From assembly GCA_934045075.1 (NCBI GenBank), contig OW203726.1, forward strand, positions 3,374,535-3,438,534: 64,000 nucleotides of DNA. The letters are read 5' to 3'. Positions 18,961 through 28,162 of this stretch are shown here, piece by piece (position 1 is the stretch's first letter; each line of letters opens with the position of its first letter). Below the pieces are notes generated by a model, which saw only the letters and a list, made by a program, of their open reading frames with translations, was not told the DNA's origin and searched no databases. The translations under genes and the position numbers were made by a program. This DNA comes from Yponomeuta sedellus (Eukaryota; Arthropoda; Insecta; Lepidoptera; Yponomeutidae).

Positions 18961-19085
18961 GGCCTTAGTTGCACCTACGAGTTACACTACGCAACGCCTA
19001 CGATGCTACGCGGCTACAAGGCGCCTACGGCGTTGCCTACGAAATTCGTAGCCCACGCTACATAAGAGACTACGCTTTATAGACA
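18961..19085. repeat. ctacg-rich repeat
   Basis: Multiple ctacg/cgtag motifs, partly self-complementary. Related to the palindrome at 41724-41763. Confidence 0.4.
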
Positions 19086-19150
19086 TGGGTGTAGACATTC
19101 CATTGAGGCGTTTCGGACGAATTCAGGGTTTAATTTACTTTTTACTTAGA

Positions 19151-19254
19151 AGCGCTCGTAGCCTAGTCGAACCGAACGATTGGAATCAATCACTTGTGTT
19201 AAGCAACAACAGGCGCGGTCACGTACAAGGTGGGTGAACGTCCCGTGACTACCG
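19151..19254 (+). mobile_element. 5S-derived SINE, subfamily 1 (5' part)
   Basis: gcgctcgtagcctagtcgaa, gattggaatcaatcacttg, gttaagcaacaacaggcgcg, gtcac, ggtgggtgaacgtcccgtga. Continues at 19596 after an inserted R340 element. Confidence 0.8.
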
Positions 19255-19595
19255 TCTTGTAAACGCTTCTATAATAAAATCCCTGAAGATATATTAAGCT
19301 TGCCTGAAGCGGTTCAAAAAATATGTTAAGCACACTTTGCGCCAAAAGTGCTACTATAACATAAAGGATAATTTAGATGACAATGAGGTCTGGAATTAAA
19401 GCCAGTACAATGTATGAGTTCTATGTTTTATAATAATTATGTAAACTATGTTAATTGAGGACTTTGGAAAAACTAAGTTTGGAGTTTTTTGTCCATTTTT
19501 CCTTCAAAATGTTCTAGATTTTGAAATGGATACCTAGTATGAATTGAAACGTTCATTAAGCCGCAGTTTCTGTGCTACTTTGAATTTCATTTCAT
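19255..19595 (+). mobile_element. R340 element nested in the 5S-derived SINE
   Basis: Splits the SINE between taccg (19250-19254) and taccg (19596-19600), a 5-bp target duplication. Its sequence is the reverse complement of 475-812. This gives the element's boundaries: starts near tcttgtaaacgcttctataa, ends tgtgctactttgaatttcat. Confidence 0.8.
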
Positions 19596-19742
19596 TACCG
19601 CTAGTGGCATTTTTCCGAGCGCGTCCATGCTTTGTAAGGCACATTAAACCGTTGGTGTTGACTGTCATGTAATGACAGTGGTTAAGCCATGTCAGAGGCG
19701 TTACGGGCGGCTTGATAACTTATGACAGTAAGGCTCGCTAGG
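19596..19742 (+). mobile_element. 5S-derived SINE, subfamily 1 (3' part)
   Basis: Resumes ccgctagtggcatttttccg, then taagccatgtcagaggcgtt, cggcttgataacttatgaca. Ends where tail C of the core-SINE family begins. Confidence 0.75.
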
Positions 19743-19744
19743 CA

Positions 19745-19825
19745 GCGTCCGAGTGGTCCTTTCACCCATCTAGTTTCAGTGAAGATGCTACTGGCCGCTG
19801 TATAAATCATCTCATTACGTAGATG
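19745..19825 (+). repeat. Core-SINE tail C fragment
   Basis: gtccgagtggtcctttcacc, tcagtgaagatgctactggc, gctgtataaatcatctcatt. Same 3' end as at 25205-25612. Confidence 0.65.
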
Positions 19826-19906
19826 AAACGCCAATGTCTAAAAGCATAGGTTTTAACTTTCTTAACTTTGTACCGCCTTCCTGTATGGACATAGCAATTT
19901 TTTTTA

Positions 19907-20546
19907 TTGTAGACTTTTAGTCCGGATTTACTTACGGGTGTTGTTATATCGGAAAAGTCCGACCAGGTTTCGCTCCGATTCGCAGAGCTTAATCATGGTG
20001 AGCAGAGACGGAGCTCGCGTCGTCGGTTGCTTGTCTCACACTACGGGCAAGCGCGCGGCGCGCCCGCGCCGAGATAGGTGGGGCGGGTGCCGACACTGGC
20101 TGCGGGGGATTCCCGCTGGCTTGCGCCGCAGCGCCTACTGCTTTCCCGTCGTCAATGCCACTAGGCATGATGGCACAGACACAGCTCACGACATCTTCGT
20201 TCTTGCAGAGTCGATTTCGATGTTCACTATCACTGCACTTTCGTAGAACCAGTTTCCAGGCCGGCGGAAGAGCCCATCCACTGTCTCTATTGAAATTCAG
20301 GTGGCGACTTATTTCAATAGCCTCGCGCATTTTTCGTGGCACATAAAACTTGTCTTTGGACAATACTTGTGCCTTATCGAAGCGGATAAAGTGACTTGTG
20401 TCCTGGGTTAACGCGTGTTCTGCTACCGCCGAGCCATCGATTTTTCGGTTTTTCATACAGCGTATGTGCTCCGAAATTCTGACCGAGATATTTCGCTGTG
20501 TCTCACCTATTACACCCGTAAGTAAATCCGGACTAAAAGTCTACAA
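19907..20546 (-). pseudogene. Penelope-like element fragment with GIY-YIG C-terminus
   Basis: The minus frame from about 20545 reads DLLTGVIGETQRNISVRISE, HIRCMKNRKIDGSAVAEHAL, FYVPRKMREAIEISRHLNFN and RDSGWALPPAWKLVL. GETxRxISxRIxEH, then AxxEHA, REAIEI and NFNRDSGW form the C-terminal half of the GIY-YIG nuclease of Penelope-like elements. After LVL the frame drifts into Ala/Pro-rich sequence to a stop at 19989. The segment is bounded by perfect 35-bp inverted repeats (19907-19941 and 20512-20546; ttgtagacttttagtccgga...). The right arm is itself in-frame coding sequence, so the left arm is an inverted copy of it. No RT domain remains. Confidence 0.75.
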
Positions 20547-20734
20547 TGTGTTGTGCTTACGAGAGTTTTAGTTCAAAAAAATTTTTTTTATTATTATACA
20601 TCTTAATATTCACGGGACCCGATCTCTTGAGCCATGCGTGGGGTTGAAACCAAAAGCACCGAGGCCTTTCATACCATTTACTCTAAATGATGTGGGTGCA
20701 TCTGCCAGACCTTATCTCTGAGTAAATATTAAGA

Positions 20735-20885
20735 TTCGCGATACTCATACATAGTTATATATTAAACGGGTCAAATCGCGATTATTTATTAGGTAAAGTG
20801 TAATTACCTTATTTCCCGACGTTTGACGAATAATTACGTTTTACCTAATAAATAATCGCGATTTGACCCGTTTAATATAAAATTA
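20735..20885. repeat. Compact palindrome, aatcgcgattatttat family, copy 2
   Basis: Left arm ttaaacgggtcaaatcgcga + ttatttattaggtaaa and right arm tttacctaataaataatcgc + gatttgacccgtttaa are nearly perfect inverted repeats around cccgacgtttgacg. Confidence 0.75.
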
Positions 20886-20889
20886 AATA

Positions 20890-21579
20890 TTAAGAATCTA
20901 CCTAATCTTATTATTATTGTAAAAGTTGACTTATCAACATTTACAGCCAAAGTGTTTACAGGTACATTTAATTAAGAAAGTCGGGCACATACATTTTATT
21001 GGGAAACAAGAGCTACAGTCCATTTGTTTAGGTACTTAAAAAAATGTAAACAATCTTGATATGTATTTTTATCGAAATATGTACACACTTTTTAAATCCA
21101 AATATTTACACTTTACGAATTCAATCTGAAGCTTAATGTAATTTCATGAGATTGAAGTAAAATGTAAATATTTTTATTTACAAAGTGTATATTTCAATAA
21201 AAAGACTAATCAAACATAAAATATATTTAATTACCTGAAATAATATTAAGTGTAACCTGTTTTCTTAAAAATAAAAATATCATAAACAATCACATACTTC
21301 AAATTTATTCGAAACAAAATTGTCTGCTCTCAATCCTAATGTAAATTATCAGACGCTCTGCTCTCCTTTGCACCCCGCGTCCGATCCCCAGCGTCTCATG
21401 CAAACGAAACTGTAAACGCCGACCCAAATACCACGCGACTCATCCCAATACCAGCAACACTTACCGCGATCCGAACTCGATTTGTAGGTCGCCCAACTGC
21501 AGCTCGAAAGAGATACCATCGATCGCCGAAAAGGAAAAAAAAAACTAACCTACATACGCACTGCTAGCGTAGCCAGAAT
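20890..21579. other. AT-rich then GC-rising non-coding stretch
   Basis: 20890-21340 is AT-rich and featureless. From about 21360 the GC content rises (ctccccagcgtctcatgcaa, cgatccgaactcga) toward the next feature, which could mark a regulatory region. Confidence 0.3.
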
Positions 21580-22010
21580 TATTAATCGTGGGGGGTGACA
21601 GCCCCTCGGGGGGAGCGGGCTAAAACGCATGCGCGAGTCACTGTCGGGCATTCCGCGAGGCAGAACCGCGCGTGTCGGGCGTATCGCGCCGCTATGCGAG
21701 TCGGCGCGGCCCCCAGGGCGCCTTGGGAGCCCTAAGTCGGCCGGATGCAGTGGAGAAAGCTGGCCAGGTTGAAGTCTTCGCCGGGCGGTAGCTCCCGCGC
21801 TCGGAAAATGCTGTGCTGCGGCCGGAGAAAGGTACGCGATCGATCGGGCCCAAATTGCCCCTCCCGCCCGAGTCCGTGCGACGACCCCCGCGCCGTAAGA
21901 ACGTGCGGCGTTTTTTCACGAATTTCGCGGCTACTCTCGTGATTTTCGGTAAAGTGCCGGCTTAGGAAGTTTGTTGTGTTCAGTTGCATGGGCTTTGAGG
22001 GCGGTTCGAC
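21580..22010 (+). promoter_or_regulatory. CpG-rich block with possible tiny first coding exon
   Basis: The block is far richer in GC and CpG than anything around it (cgagtcggcgcggcccccag, gatcgatcgggcccaa). An open frame from 21745 contains an ATG at 21808 with good context. It encodes MLCCGRRK up to a donor-like aaag|gtacgc at 21831/21832, phase 0. Met-Leu-Cys-Cys followed by basic residues resembles the doubly palmitoylated N-terminus of neuromodulin/GAP-43 (MLCC-x-RR), which is also encoded in a very short first exon. The resemblance is eight residues and may be chance. The rest of such a gene would lie beyond a long intron and is not identified here. Confidence 0.35.
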
Positions 22011-23019
22011 AAGCTTTTTCAGTCATTGTGATGGTGTTACTGTGAGGGTTCTAGAATGGCCTTATGGCGGTTTATTTTTAGAAACTAACCCTTCATTCTA
22101 CTTATAATGCAGGCAATGTCTGTCTAGCTCGTTATTCGAAATTGGTTGTATTGATTTGAGTGAATCGGAGCTGGTTTTCTGGGAAAATGACGGGTCGTGG
22201 ACATACATTTTGATAGATTTGCCAAGATATCTCTCTACCTACATTTGTTATGTTAAAATTCTAACGTTTCTTCTAAGCTTGAGAAGAGTTTGATGAAGTC
22301 AGAAGTTGAGAAGTTATAAAAAATGAAACTTTTATTCAGAAATAGTTTTTACTATTACATATTCATAAAAAATTCACCCACAGCTTTCCGTAAACTAGCC
22401 ATCTGTGTCTAATTTTTTGTTGACAGCTGACAGCAGCAGTTTTTTTTTTTTGTAAATACAAATAAAGTGTAGTTTTATATTGCTAGTCAATTTCCATAGC
22501 TTAAAGTACAGCTTGAGCGAATATAAATACATCGCTTTCAACGCCATTTTGTTTGAAAAGTGACTACTTAAGATGCAGAGTTTTCGTTGAATTCATATAT
22601 CAAAGTAGGGGTAACTTCTCCACTTTAAGCCCTCATCACGAGTGAAATTGACAAATTTACGACCATAAAAACAATCAACGGTTGTCTCACTAACTGTTAG
22701 TGGCGTGACAATTGAGTGTTGGGCCGGTAGCAGACAATTCTAAACTGACAGTTGACAGTCCCATGCATTCCATGCATGTCTTGATCAGTCTGTACTAGAC
22801 GTACGTTCAATTGAGGGTTGTCTAGCAAAGTTTGTACCACCTTTTATTTATATTTATACTAACTGACCCTGCAAACGTTGTTTGGCGATGTTAATTAGCC
22901 TACGGCCAATATAAAATGTACCAAATATATACAAAAACAAATTAAAAAAATCAGTGAAACCGTAATGGAACAGTTCGATAACAGACACTGCTACATGAGA
23001 TATTTAAAATTATAGAAAA
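22011..23019. other. Non-coding stretch, possible intron
   Basis: No repeats recognised except an RTE-like tail motif near 22860 (actgaccctgcaaacgttgt). If the exon at 21808 is real this would be intron. Confidence 0.3.
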
Positions 23020-23340
23020 AGTGATATGCACCATACAATATCCATTAGTTTCGTCAACACTACAGATCTTCAACTACAAAAATATCCCCTACAGAACACA
23101 CCACCCCAGCACATATCCGAAGCAAAGGTCACCAACACGCTGGCAATATTGCCACGTTGCACTGCCAAAGATATCCTTTGGCCAAGATGCGCACCGTAAA
23201 GGCTGTCAAGCCACGGTCCCTCAATCGGCATCCCCACTCCCAAAGAAACATCTTGGCCTGTCGCCATCCGTAACAGCATCCTTTTCCCCGAAAATGGAAT
23301 AGATATATATAATAGGAGTGACGACAGTACCCAATAATCA
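23020..23340 (-). pseudogene. Non-LTR element C-terminus (restriction-like endonuclease side)
   Basis: Minus translation contains QRISLAVQRGNIASVLVTFA, almost the same as QRISLAVQRGNAASVMGTF at 57360-57815. This places it as the extreme C-terminus of the same element type; the upstream part is degraded. Confidence 0.65.
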
Positions 23341-23431
23341 AAGATTTTGATTAAACGATATTGTGGGAAAGTACATTTAAAAGGATTTAAAATTAAAATT
23401 AGCTTTATAAAAAAATTAGATTACCAATATT

Positions 23432-23483
23432 ACACTATTTTTATTTTTAATGCACTAACCCGTGCTAAGGAACAAATTTAAAA
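23432..23483 (-). mobile_element. SINE tail-only insertion with duplication
   Basis: Only the 3' tail of the tRNA-Ile-like SINE (cactatttttatttttaatg, cactaacccgtgctaagg) is present. It is flanked by accaatatt at 23423-23431 and 23484-23492. The most extreme 5' truncation in the window. Confidence 0.8.
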
Positions 23484-23571
23484 ACCAATATTTTCATACC
23501 CTAGATTCGACCGGGCCACGACCGCTTCAATATACTTTTATAATATTTATTTAATATACTTTTAGCCATGC

Positions 23572-23642
23572 ATGAACGCGCCCTGTGTTGCTTAACCTTC
23601 GTGGTCGTTTAAGATCACTCAGGTAGCCGGGGCTACGAGCGA
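23572..23642 (-). mobile_element. 5S-derived SINE, subfamily 2, 5' part
   Basis: In SINE orientation: gctcgtagccccggctacct, gatcttaaacgaccacgaag, gttaagcaacacagggcgcg, ttcatgcatgg. Same subfamily as 56790-56940. Confidence 0.75.
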
Positions 23643-23777
23643 ACCACTTTTAGTCTTGCCAAACTTTTCTGGTACAAGTACCTTGTAGGTATTGAAAAAT
23701 GGAAAACATTATAACAGATTTTTTTTATTTTCAAGGTCAGGACTGAGTAGGTTAAATAACTCTGACACTAGGCTTTC

Positions 23778-23928
23778 CTCAATACAGAGAGTATTGTAAA
23801 GAGGTTCGCAATTTCACTGATGCCGGTGAGTCGCCCATTAGCTCAGTTGGGACAGCGCTGGCACAGTTAGCCAGAGTTCGGGTTCGAGTCCCGGCATGGG
23901 TGGAATTTTTAGCCTCTAAATAGGTTGT
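23778..23928 (+). mobile_element. tRNA-Ile-like SINE copy with short leader
   Basis: Leader tattgtaaagaggttcgcaa, head gcccattagctcagttggga, T-arm ttcgagtcccgg (one base lost in the T stem), ending cctctaaataggtt, where a Penelope-like fragment follows. Confidence 0.85.
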
Positions 23929-24058
23929 AGACTTTTAGTCCGGATCTACTTACGGGTGTTGTTATATCGGAAGAGTCCGAACAGGTTTCGCTCCGATTCG
24001 CAGAGCTTAATCATGGTGAGCAGAGACGGAGCTCGCGTCGTCGGTTGCTCGTCTCACA
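23929..24058. repeat. Copy of the left end of the 19907 Penelope-like unit
   Basis: Matches 19909-20037 nearly base for base (gtagacttttagtccggatc, gtgagcagagacggagctcg) and ends at cgtctcacac. Confidence 0.8.
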
Positions 24059-24079
24059 CAGTGTGAAAAAAGCAAATAC

Positions 24080-24170
24080 GTCAACACTTGAAATTGCTTA
24101 TCCGCGGTGGGCATGAGTGATAATTAAGCCCATAATCTCTTTTTCTCAGAGAAGGCATTAACCCTGCAAT
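24080..24170 (+). repeat. Core-SINE tail B fragment
   Basis: acttgaaattgcttatccgc, ggtgggcatgagtg, ttctcagagaaggcattaac: same 3' tail as at 46557 and 60872. Confidence 0.6.
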
Positions 24171-24298
24171 GGGATGTTTAATGGCTACTAAAAGCAGTTT
24201 CTTAAAGACAATTACAGACGGTGGCAAGAATTAAATGAGAGAAGGGTAGTCAGTGTAATTAAGAAATATTGAAATTATGACTTGAAAATTTATATAAA

Positions 24299-24520
24299 TA
24301 TGCTATTTTTTTATTTTTAATGCAATATACTATTTTTATGTCCCGTGCTAAGGACAAATTTCTGTACGTAATACAGAGAATAGTGTAAAGAGGTTCAAAA
24401 TTTCACTGATGCCGGTGAGTCGCCCATTGGCTCAATTGGTAGAGCGCTGGCACGGATAGCCAGAGGTTGCGGGTTCGAATCCCGGCATGGGTGAAATTTT
24501 TAGCCTCTAAATAGGTTTTT
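24299..24520 (+). mobile_element. tRNA-Ile-like SINE with inverted 5' segment
   Basis: Flanked by 13-bp aaatttatataaa at 24286-24298 and 24521-24533. The first about 60 bp are the family's 3' tail in reverse complement (tttttatttttaatgca, cccgtgctaaggacaaattt). A normal leader, tRNA head and short tail follow in plus orientation. This is the product expected from twin priming or template switching during reverse transcription. Confidence 0.85.
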
Positions 24521-24549
24521 AAATTTATATAAACTTACTTAACCCATAT

Positions 24550-25200
24550 TTATTTATTAATAATACTTTATTGCACCATAAAATCGTACAATGCGGCAAG
24601 TTGATGCCATAAGCATTTTCTACCAGTCAACCGCAGGAAGTAACGAAAAAGTTAGCAGGCATACATACTAATAATCAAATTACATATAGAAAGAAAAATG
24701 TATAATACACCTTCGATTGCATACACTGAATGATTGCATAGATCAAAGCAGGTCCTATCTATTCTATTAATAAGTAGCATAATTCAATGGTAGCATTATG
24801 TCACTCTACACTTAAAGATTGCTGATGAAGGGGACAGTCTTATTGCTAACGGCAATTCATTCCACAGTCGGCAGGATGCGGCTGAAAAGGAGTTGCTAAA
24901 GAACTTTGTTCAACTTAACAAACATTGTATTACGCGCCTCAGAAGCAGGGATGTCAGTGGTATCCGTCTTAAAACAAAGACATTACTTGTGAAGTAAAAC
25001 AATGCGATGGCAATCATTTGTCGAGGCACAAAAGCCGGAACCGTGATGAAAGAAGTCGAAAGATTTTCAGTTTAGCGAGCCCTGACCAGACATGAACGGA
25101 CGATCGTGTGCCGACCAACTTTTTTGATCAAGCACACTAACCGTTTATTCTTATCACTTAGGCCCTAATATCTGTCTTTGTCAGAGTGTTTAGTAAGAGC
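24550..25200 (-). pseudogene. 5'-truncated LINE: ORF2 C-terminus and 3' UTR
   Basis: Minus frame gives AASCRLWNELPLAIRLSPSS then AIFKCRVT and stop at 24796, aligning with AVQLWNDLPLAIRRSPSLSI at 12.4 kb. Upstream sequence is degraded. The 3' UTR end has ctttattgcaccataaaa (plus-strand reading). Confidence 0.75.
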
Positions 25201-25204
25201 TGGA

Positions 25205-25612
25205 TCATAATAATATTGGCCTTTTTGCATCTACTTAATGAGATGATTTATACAGCGTCCAGTGGTATCTTCACTCACACTAGATGGGTGAAGGGACCAC
25301 TCCGACGCTGTAGTGCCTGGGACATGGTTTTATAGATGGTGTAGGCTTGCCCAGCGCCTATACCATCCTGATCTTAGTCGGCCTAGCCCACAGGAAAGAT
25401 TAGTCAATACGTGCGGAGCTAACCAAGCCGCGGGTTTCCTCGCGATGTTTTCCTTCACAGCTAGCGTGTGGTATTGCGACTACAAATTCGCAATTGTACG
25501 TAACTTTGAAATTAATTAAACAAAGTCATTGGTACATGCCCGCACTCGGGATCGAACCTGGGGCTCTCGCTTGCCAGTACATGGTTCTACCCACTGAGCT
25601 ACCACCGCTTCA
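25205..25612 (-). mobile_element. Core-SINE, tail type C, near full length
   Basis: In SINE orientation: tRNA-like head (gcggtggtagctcagtgggt, B box), core (gactttgtttaattaatttc, tgtgaaggaaaacatcgcga), then ctgtgggctaggccgactaa, gtcggagtggtcccttcacc and the 3' end gctgtataaatcatctcatt...ggccaatattatt. The head and core are shared with copies carrying quite different 3' ends. Confidence 0.8.
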
Positions 25613-25664
25613 TAAGGATCATAAAGGAGACTGAAATTAAATATAAACTAAAATCTATATTAAA

Positions 25665-25765
25665 CTAAACTGGTCCAATCGCGATTATTTATTATGCAAC
25701 GTCGGGAATTAGAGAAATTATGTTTTACCTGATAAATAATCGCGATTAGACCCGTTTGATCTGTA
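25665..25765. repeat. Palindrome, aatcgcgattatttat family, copy 3
   Basis: ggtccaatcgcgattattta and its partner taaataatcgcgattagacc around caacgtcgggaattag. Confidence 0.7.
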
Positions 25766-25834
25766 ATGTATATTAAACTAGCTGCTATATGCGTACCTGC
25801 ATACATCTCGCGGTTTCATTATTATTTAAATACT

Positions 25835-25960
25835 AGCTGACCCAGCGAACTTCGTACCGCCTAACAGTCCATTCTTAAATTTTTTTTTATTTGTCCCTCT
25901 GTAAGAACCATCGAGATTTGCGCTTACCAACTTACACATTCAGCGATTTATTTTTATATT
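25835..25960 (+). repeat. RTE-like tail repeat
   Basis: ctagctgacccagcgaactt, cgtaccgcctaacagtcc. The same motif in reverse is at 16820-16865 and in degraded form at 25-60. A common insect RTE-associated sequence (inference). Confidence 0.5.
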
Positions 25961-26104
25961 ATAGACTACGTGCTGCCCATGAATTTTGCAAGAAATTTTA
26001 TATGTATTTTTCTGGGATAATATACCACTGTGCTGAATTTCATCCTACTCCGTTCAACCGTATTGGCGTGATTGAGAAACAAACACCCATATATAATAAA
26101 TGAA

Positions 26105-26215
26105 TGAAAATTCTTTATTGCACTAAAACGAATTTGTACAAAGGCGAGCTTAATACTAGATAGTATTTTCTTCCAGCTAACCCACGATAATGCGGACAGT
26201 GGAAGGGGTAGTGCC
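26105..26215 (-). repeat. LINE 3' UTR end
   Basis: aattctttattgcactaaaa, tagtattttcttccagctaa: the same 3' UTR hairpin/tail motif as the LINE copies at 12.0 and 49.0 kb. Confidence 0.6.
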
Positions 26216-26399
26216 AGTAAACAATATAATATAAGAGTGATTTATTACATAACCTATGTTAATTAAATATAACAAATATAATGTAAATACACATACGTAT
26301 ATTATAAAATAGCAATATATACATAAAAAACTTTTACATTTATAATATATATATTTTTTTATATGAAGCAATAATTCGATATCAGTCCTTTTTTGTCCC

Positions 26400-26640
26400 C
26401 ACTGCTGAGGCACGGGTCTCTTCCTGCATCGCAGAAAGTAAGGCTATACTCTGCCACGGGGGCCAAGTCCGGGTTGGTGGAGGATTGTCTGTTACTGTGG
26501 CGGGCCTTACTGTCAGAAGTTATCAAGCCGCCCATGGCCGTCGTTAAGCTTAGTAAGAGGCCTTAGGGCGGCTTGAAAACTTCTGACAGTAAGACCAGCC
26601 ACTAGTCTTGCAAGCTTCCACCAATCCGGATGTAGGCGAC
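26400..26640. mobile_element. Two 5S-derived SINE 3' parts in inverted orientation
   Basis: Minus part (gggccttactgtcagaagtt, atcaagccgccc) is followed directly by a plus part (ggccttagggcggcttgaaa, acttctgacagtaagaccag), making a hairpin of about 160 bp. Confidence 0.7.
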
Positions 26641-26671
26641 AGACCTTTTTTATTGTTTTATTTTGACTTTT

Positions 26672-27000
26672 TATATACAGGGTGTCTCATTCAAATCGGT
26701 CAGTATGGGAAAGTCTGAAACTACCTATGCATTTTATTCATTTTAGACATCATGTTTCATACAGACATTAACTGCTTAAGACCTACACAATCGATATCTA
26801 AATAGAAATAGTGTAGGTTTTTTTTTTCAAAACAACCGGGTTCGATTCCCGAACGGAGTACAGATGTTTTTTAAAATGTATGAATGCAGTTTTTCTAATT
26901 ATTAAAATCGATGACATGGTTCCTCAGAACAGATCTTCGTATGTCTTATAGTTTCAGACTTTCCCATACTGACCGATTTGAATGAGACACTCTGTATATA
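26672..27000. mobile_element. TIR element with a pol III B-box-like core
   Basis: Ends tatatacagggtgtctcatt...gtctgaaact (26672-26722) and the partner at 26950-27000 are inverted over about 51 bp with one visible mismatch. The inside holds ccgggttcgattcccgaa (about 26835-26852), a perfect T-arm with a B-box match. Non-coding. Confidence 0.8.
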
Positions 27001-27089
27001 GTCTTTTTTACTTATGTCAGTTTTTAATTTATTGTCTAATGTTTAGTCGTATGGATGTTAGATCAGTGAGTATACCGGATTGTAGCTTT

Positions 27090-27100
27090 ATATATATATG

Positions 27101-27157
<57 letters not shown>

Positions 27158-27163
27158 ATATAT
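27090..27163. repeat. (TA)n microsatellite
   Basis: Long alternating ta run with occasional g/c. Confidence 0.95.
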
Positions 27164-27404
27164 AATTCTTAAAAACTCTCCCCGCAATGTCTCATCCTTT
27201 TACTCACCCCTTACATGAGACAGTCATCATCATCAACACATTATGTCCCCATCCCCACCGAGGGGCACGGTCTCTTCCCTGAGGAAGGTGAAGGCCATAC
27301 TCCACCACGGGGGCCAAGTCCGGTGTTAAGCACCGTATGGTGCCCTACTTTTCTATTTTAATAAAAATATATTGCACCGACTACCCGTCTCTTATTTCCT
27401 CCAG

Positions 27405-27535
27405 CAACTTTCCGTCGTAAGGTTGTCTGGAAGAAATTGCTTTTAGCAATAAGGCTGCCAATTGTACTTTGTATCATTACATGTTTTATAATATGTGCTC
27501 TGGTGTACAATAAAGAATAATCTTATCTTATCTTA
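27405..27535 (+). repeat. LINE 3' UTR end with (tctta)n tail
   Basis: ggttgtctggaagaaattgc, ttttagcaataaggctgcca, gtacaataaagaataatctt, then tcttatctta: a plus-strand copy of the 3' end seen inverted at 12.0, 49.0 and 62.3 kb. Confidence 0.75.
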
Positions 27536-27675
27536 TATTTCTATTTATAATTCCGTGTTTATTCGATCATAATATTTTCACCAGACAATACTAGACTAAT
27601 CTAGTATTGTCTATCTTGTTATCTACAATCCGGTAATCTACAATCCGGTATACTCACTGATCTAACATCCATACG

Positions 27676-28162
27676 TTTTCTCGGAAATGGCACGAGTTGG
27701 ACGAAAATGATGTATGACAAAGTTGTAGGAAATGTACGATATACAGCCATCCTATGGAGCCGATTTTTGAATTTCGAACGCGTTCCACTACGCGAAGGTG
27801 CTAACTCTGTCGTTTACCAGCCGATTTGGATGAAATTTTGATAGAATGGTGTTATTGTGATCCGATTGAAAAAAAAATGTTGTTTGTTCGAAATTCAAAA
27901 TAGCTGCGCAGATATAGCCGACCGAAAAATCGACCTTTGCGCAAAAAAGTCGGCAGCCAACTGGGCATATGCTGGAGATATGCCGTAAGCGGCATCGCGT
28001 TGCCTGGATCCATGTGTATGAGAAAACCATGAATTTTCATACACATATCATACACATCCGACACCTTGGAATTTCAAGATGGCGGCCGAGATATTGATGA
28101 TTGAAAATGACAAATTTTGTATGGAGATTTCAGTACTAAAATTGACTTTTCAACAGAGAAAT
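27676..28162. other. Non-coding stretch of unknown nature
   Basis: Moderate GC, continuous with the GC-rich module that follows. It may be part of the same unrecognised element (gatggcggccgagatattga). No coding evidence. Confidence 0.3.

Larger units (their letters stand above)
27048..27675. repeat. Perfect 38-bp inverted arms around a composite segment
   Basis: 27048-27085 and 27638-27675 are exact reverse complements (ccatacg-type ends, ataccggattgtag). Between them are a TA microsatellite, a 5S-SINE-like scrap (gaggggcacggtctcttccc) and a LINE 3' tail. Confidence 0.75.

Noticed and set aside
19989..20250. C-terminal half of the 155-codon minus ORF as part of the nuclease
   Set aside because: After NRDSGWALPPAWKLVL the sequence becomes Ala/Pro/Arg-rich and unlike the family, so it is probably read-through into non-coding sequence.
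26977..27218. Membrane-protein-like ORF (YIYIYIY repeats)
   Set aside because: It is a translation of the TA microsatellite.
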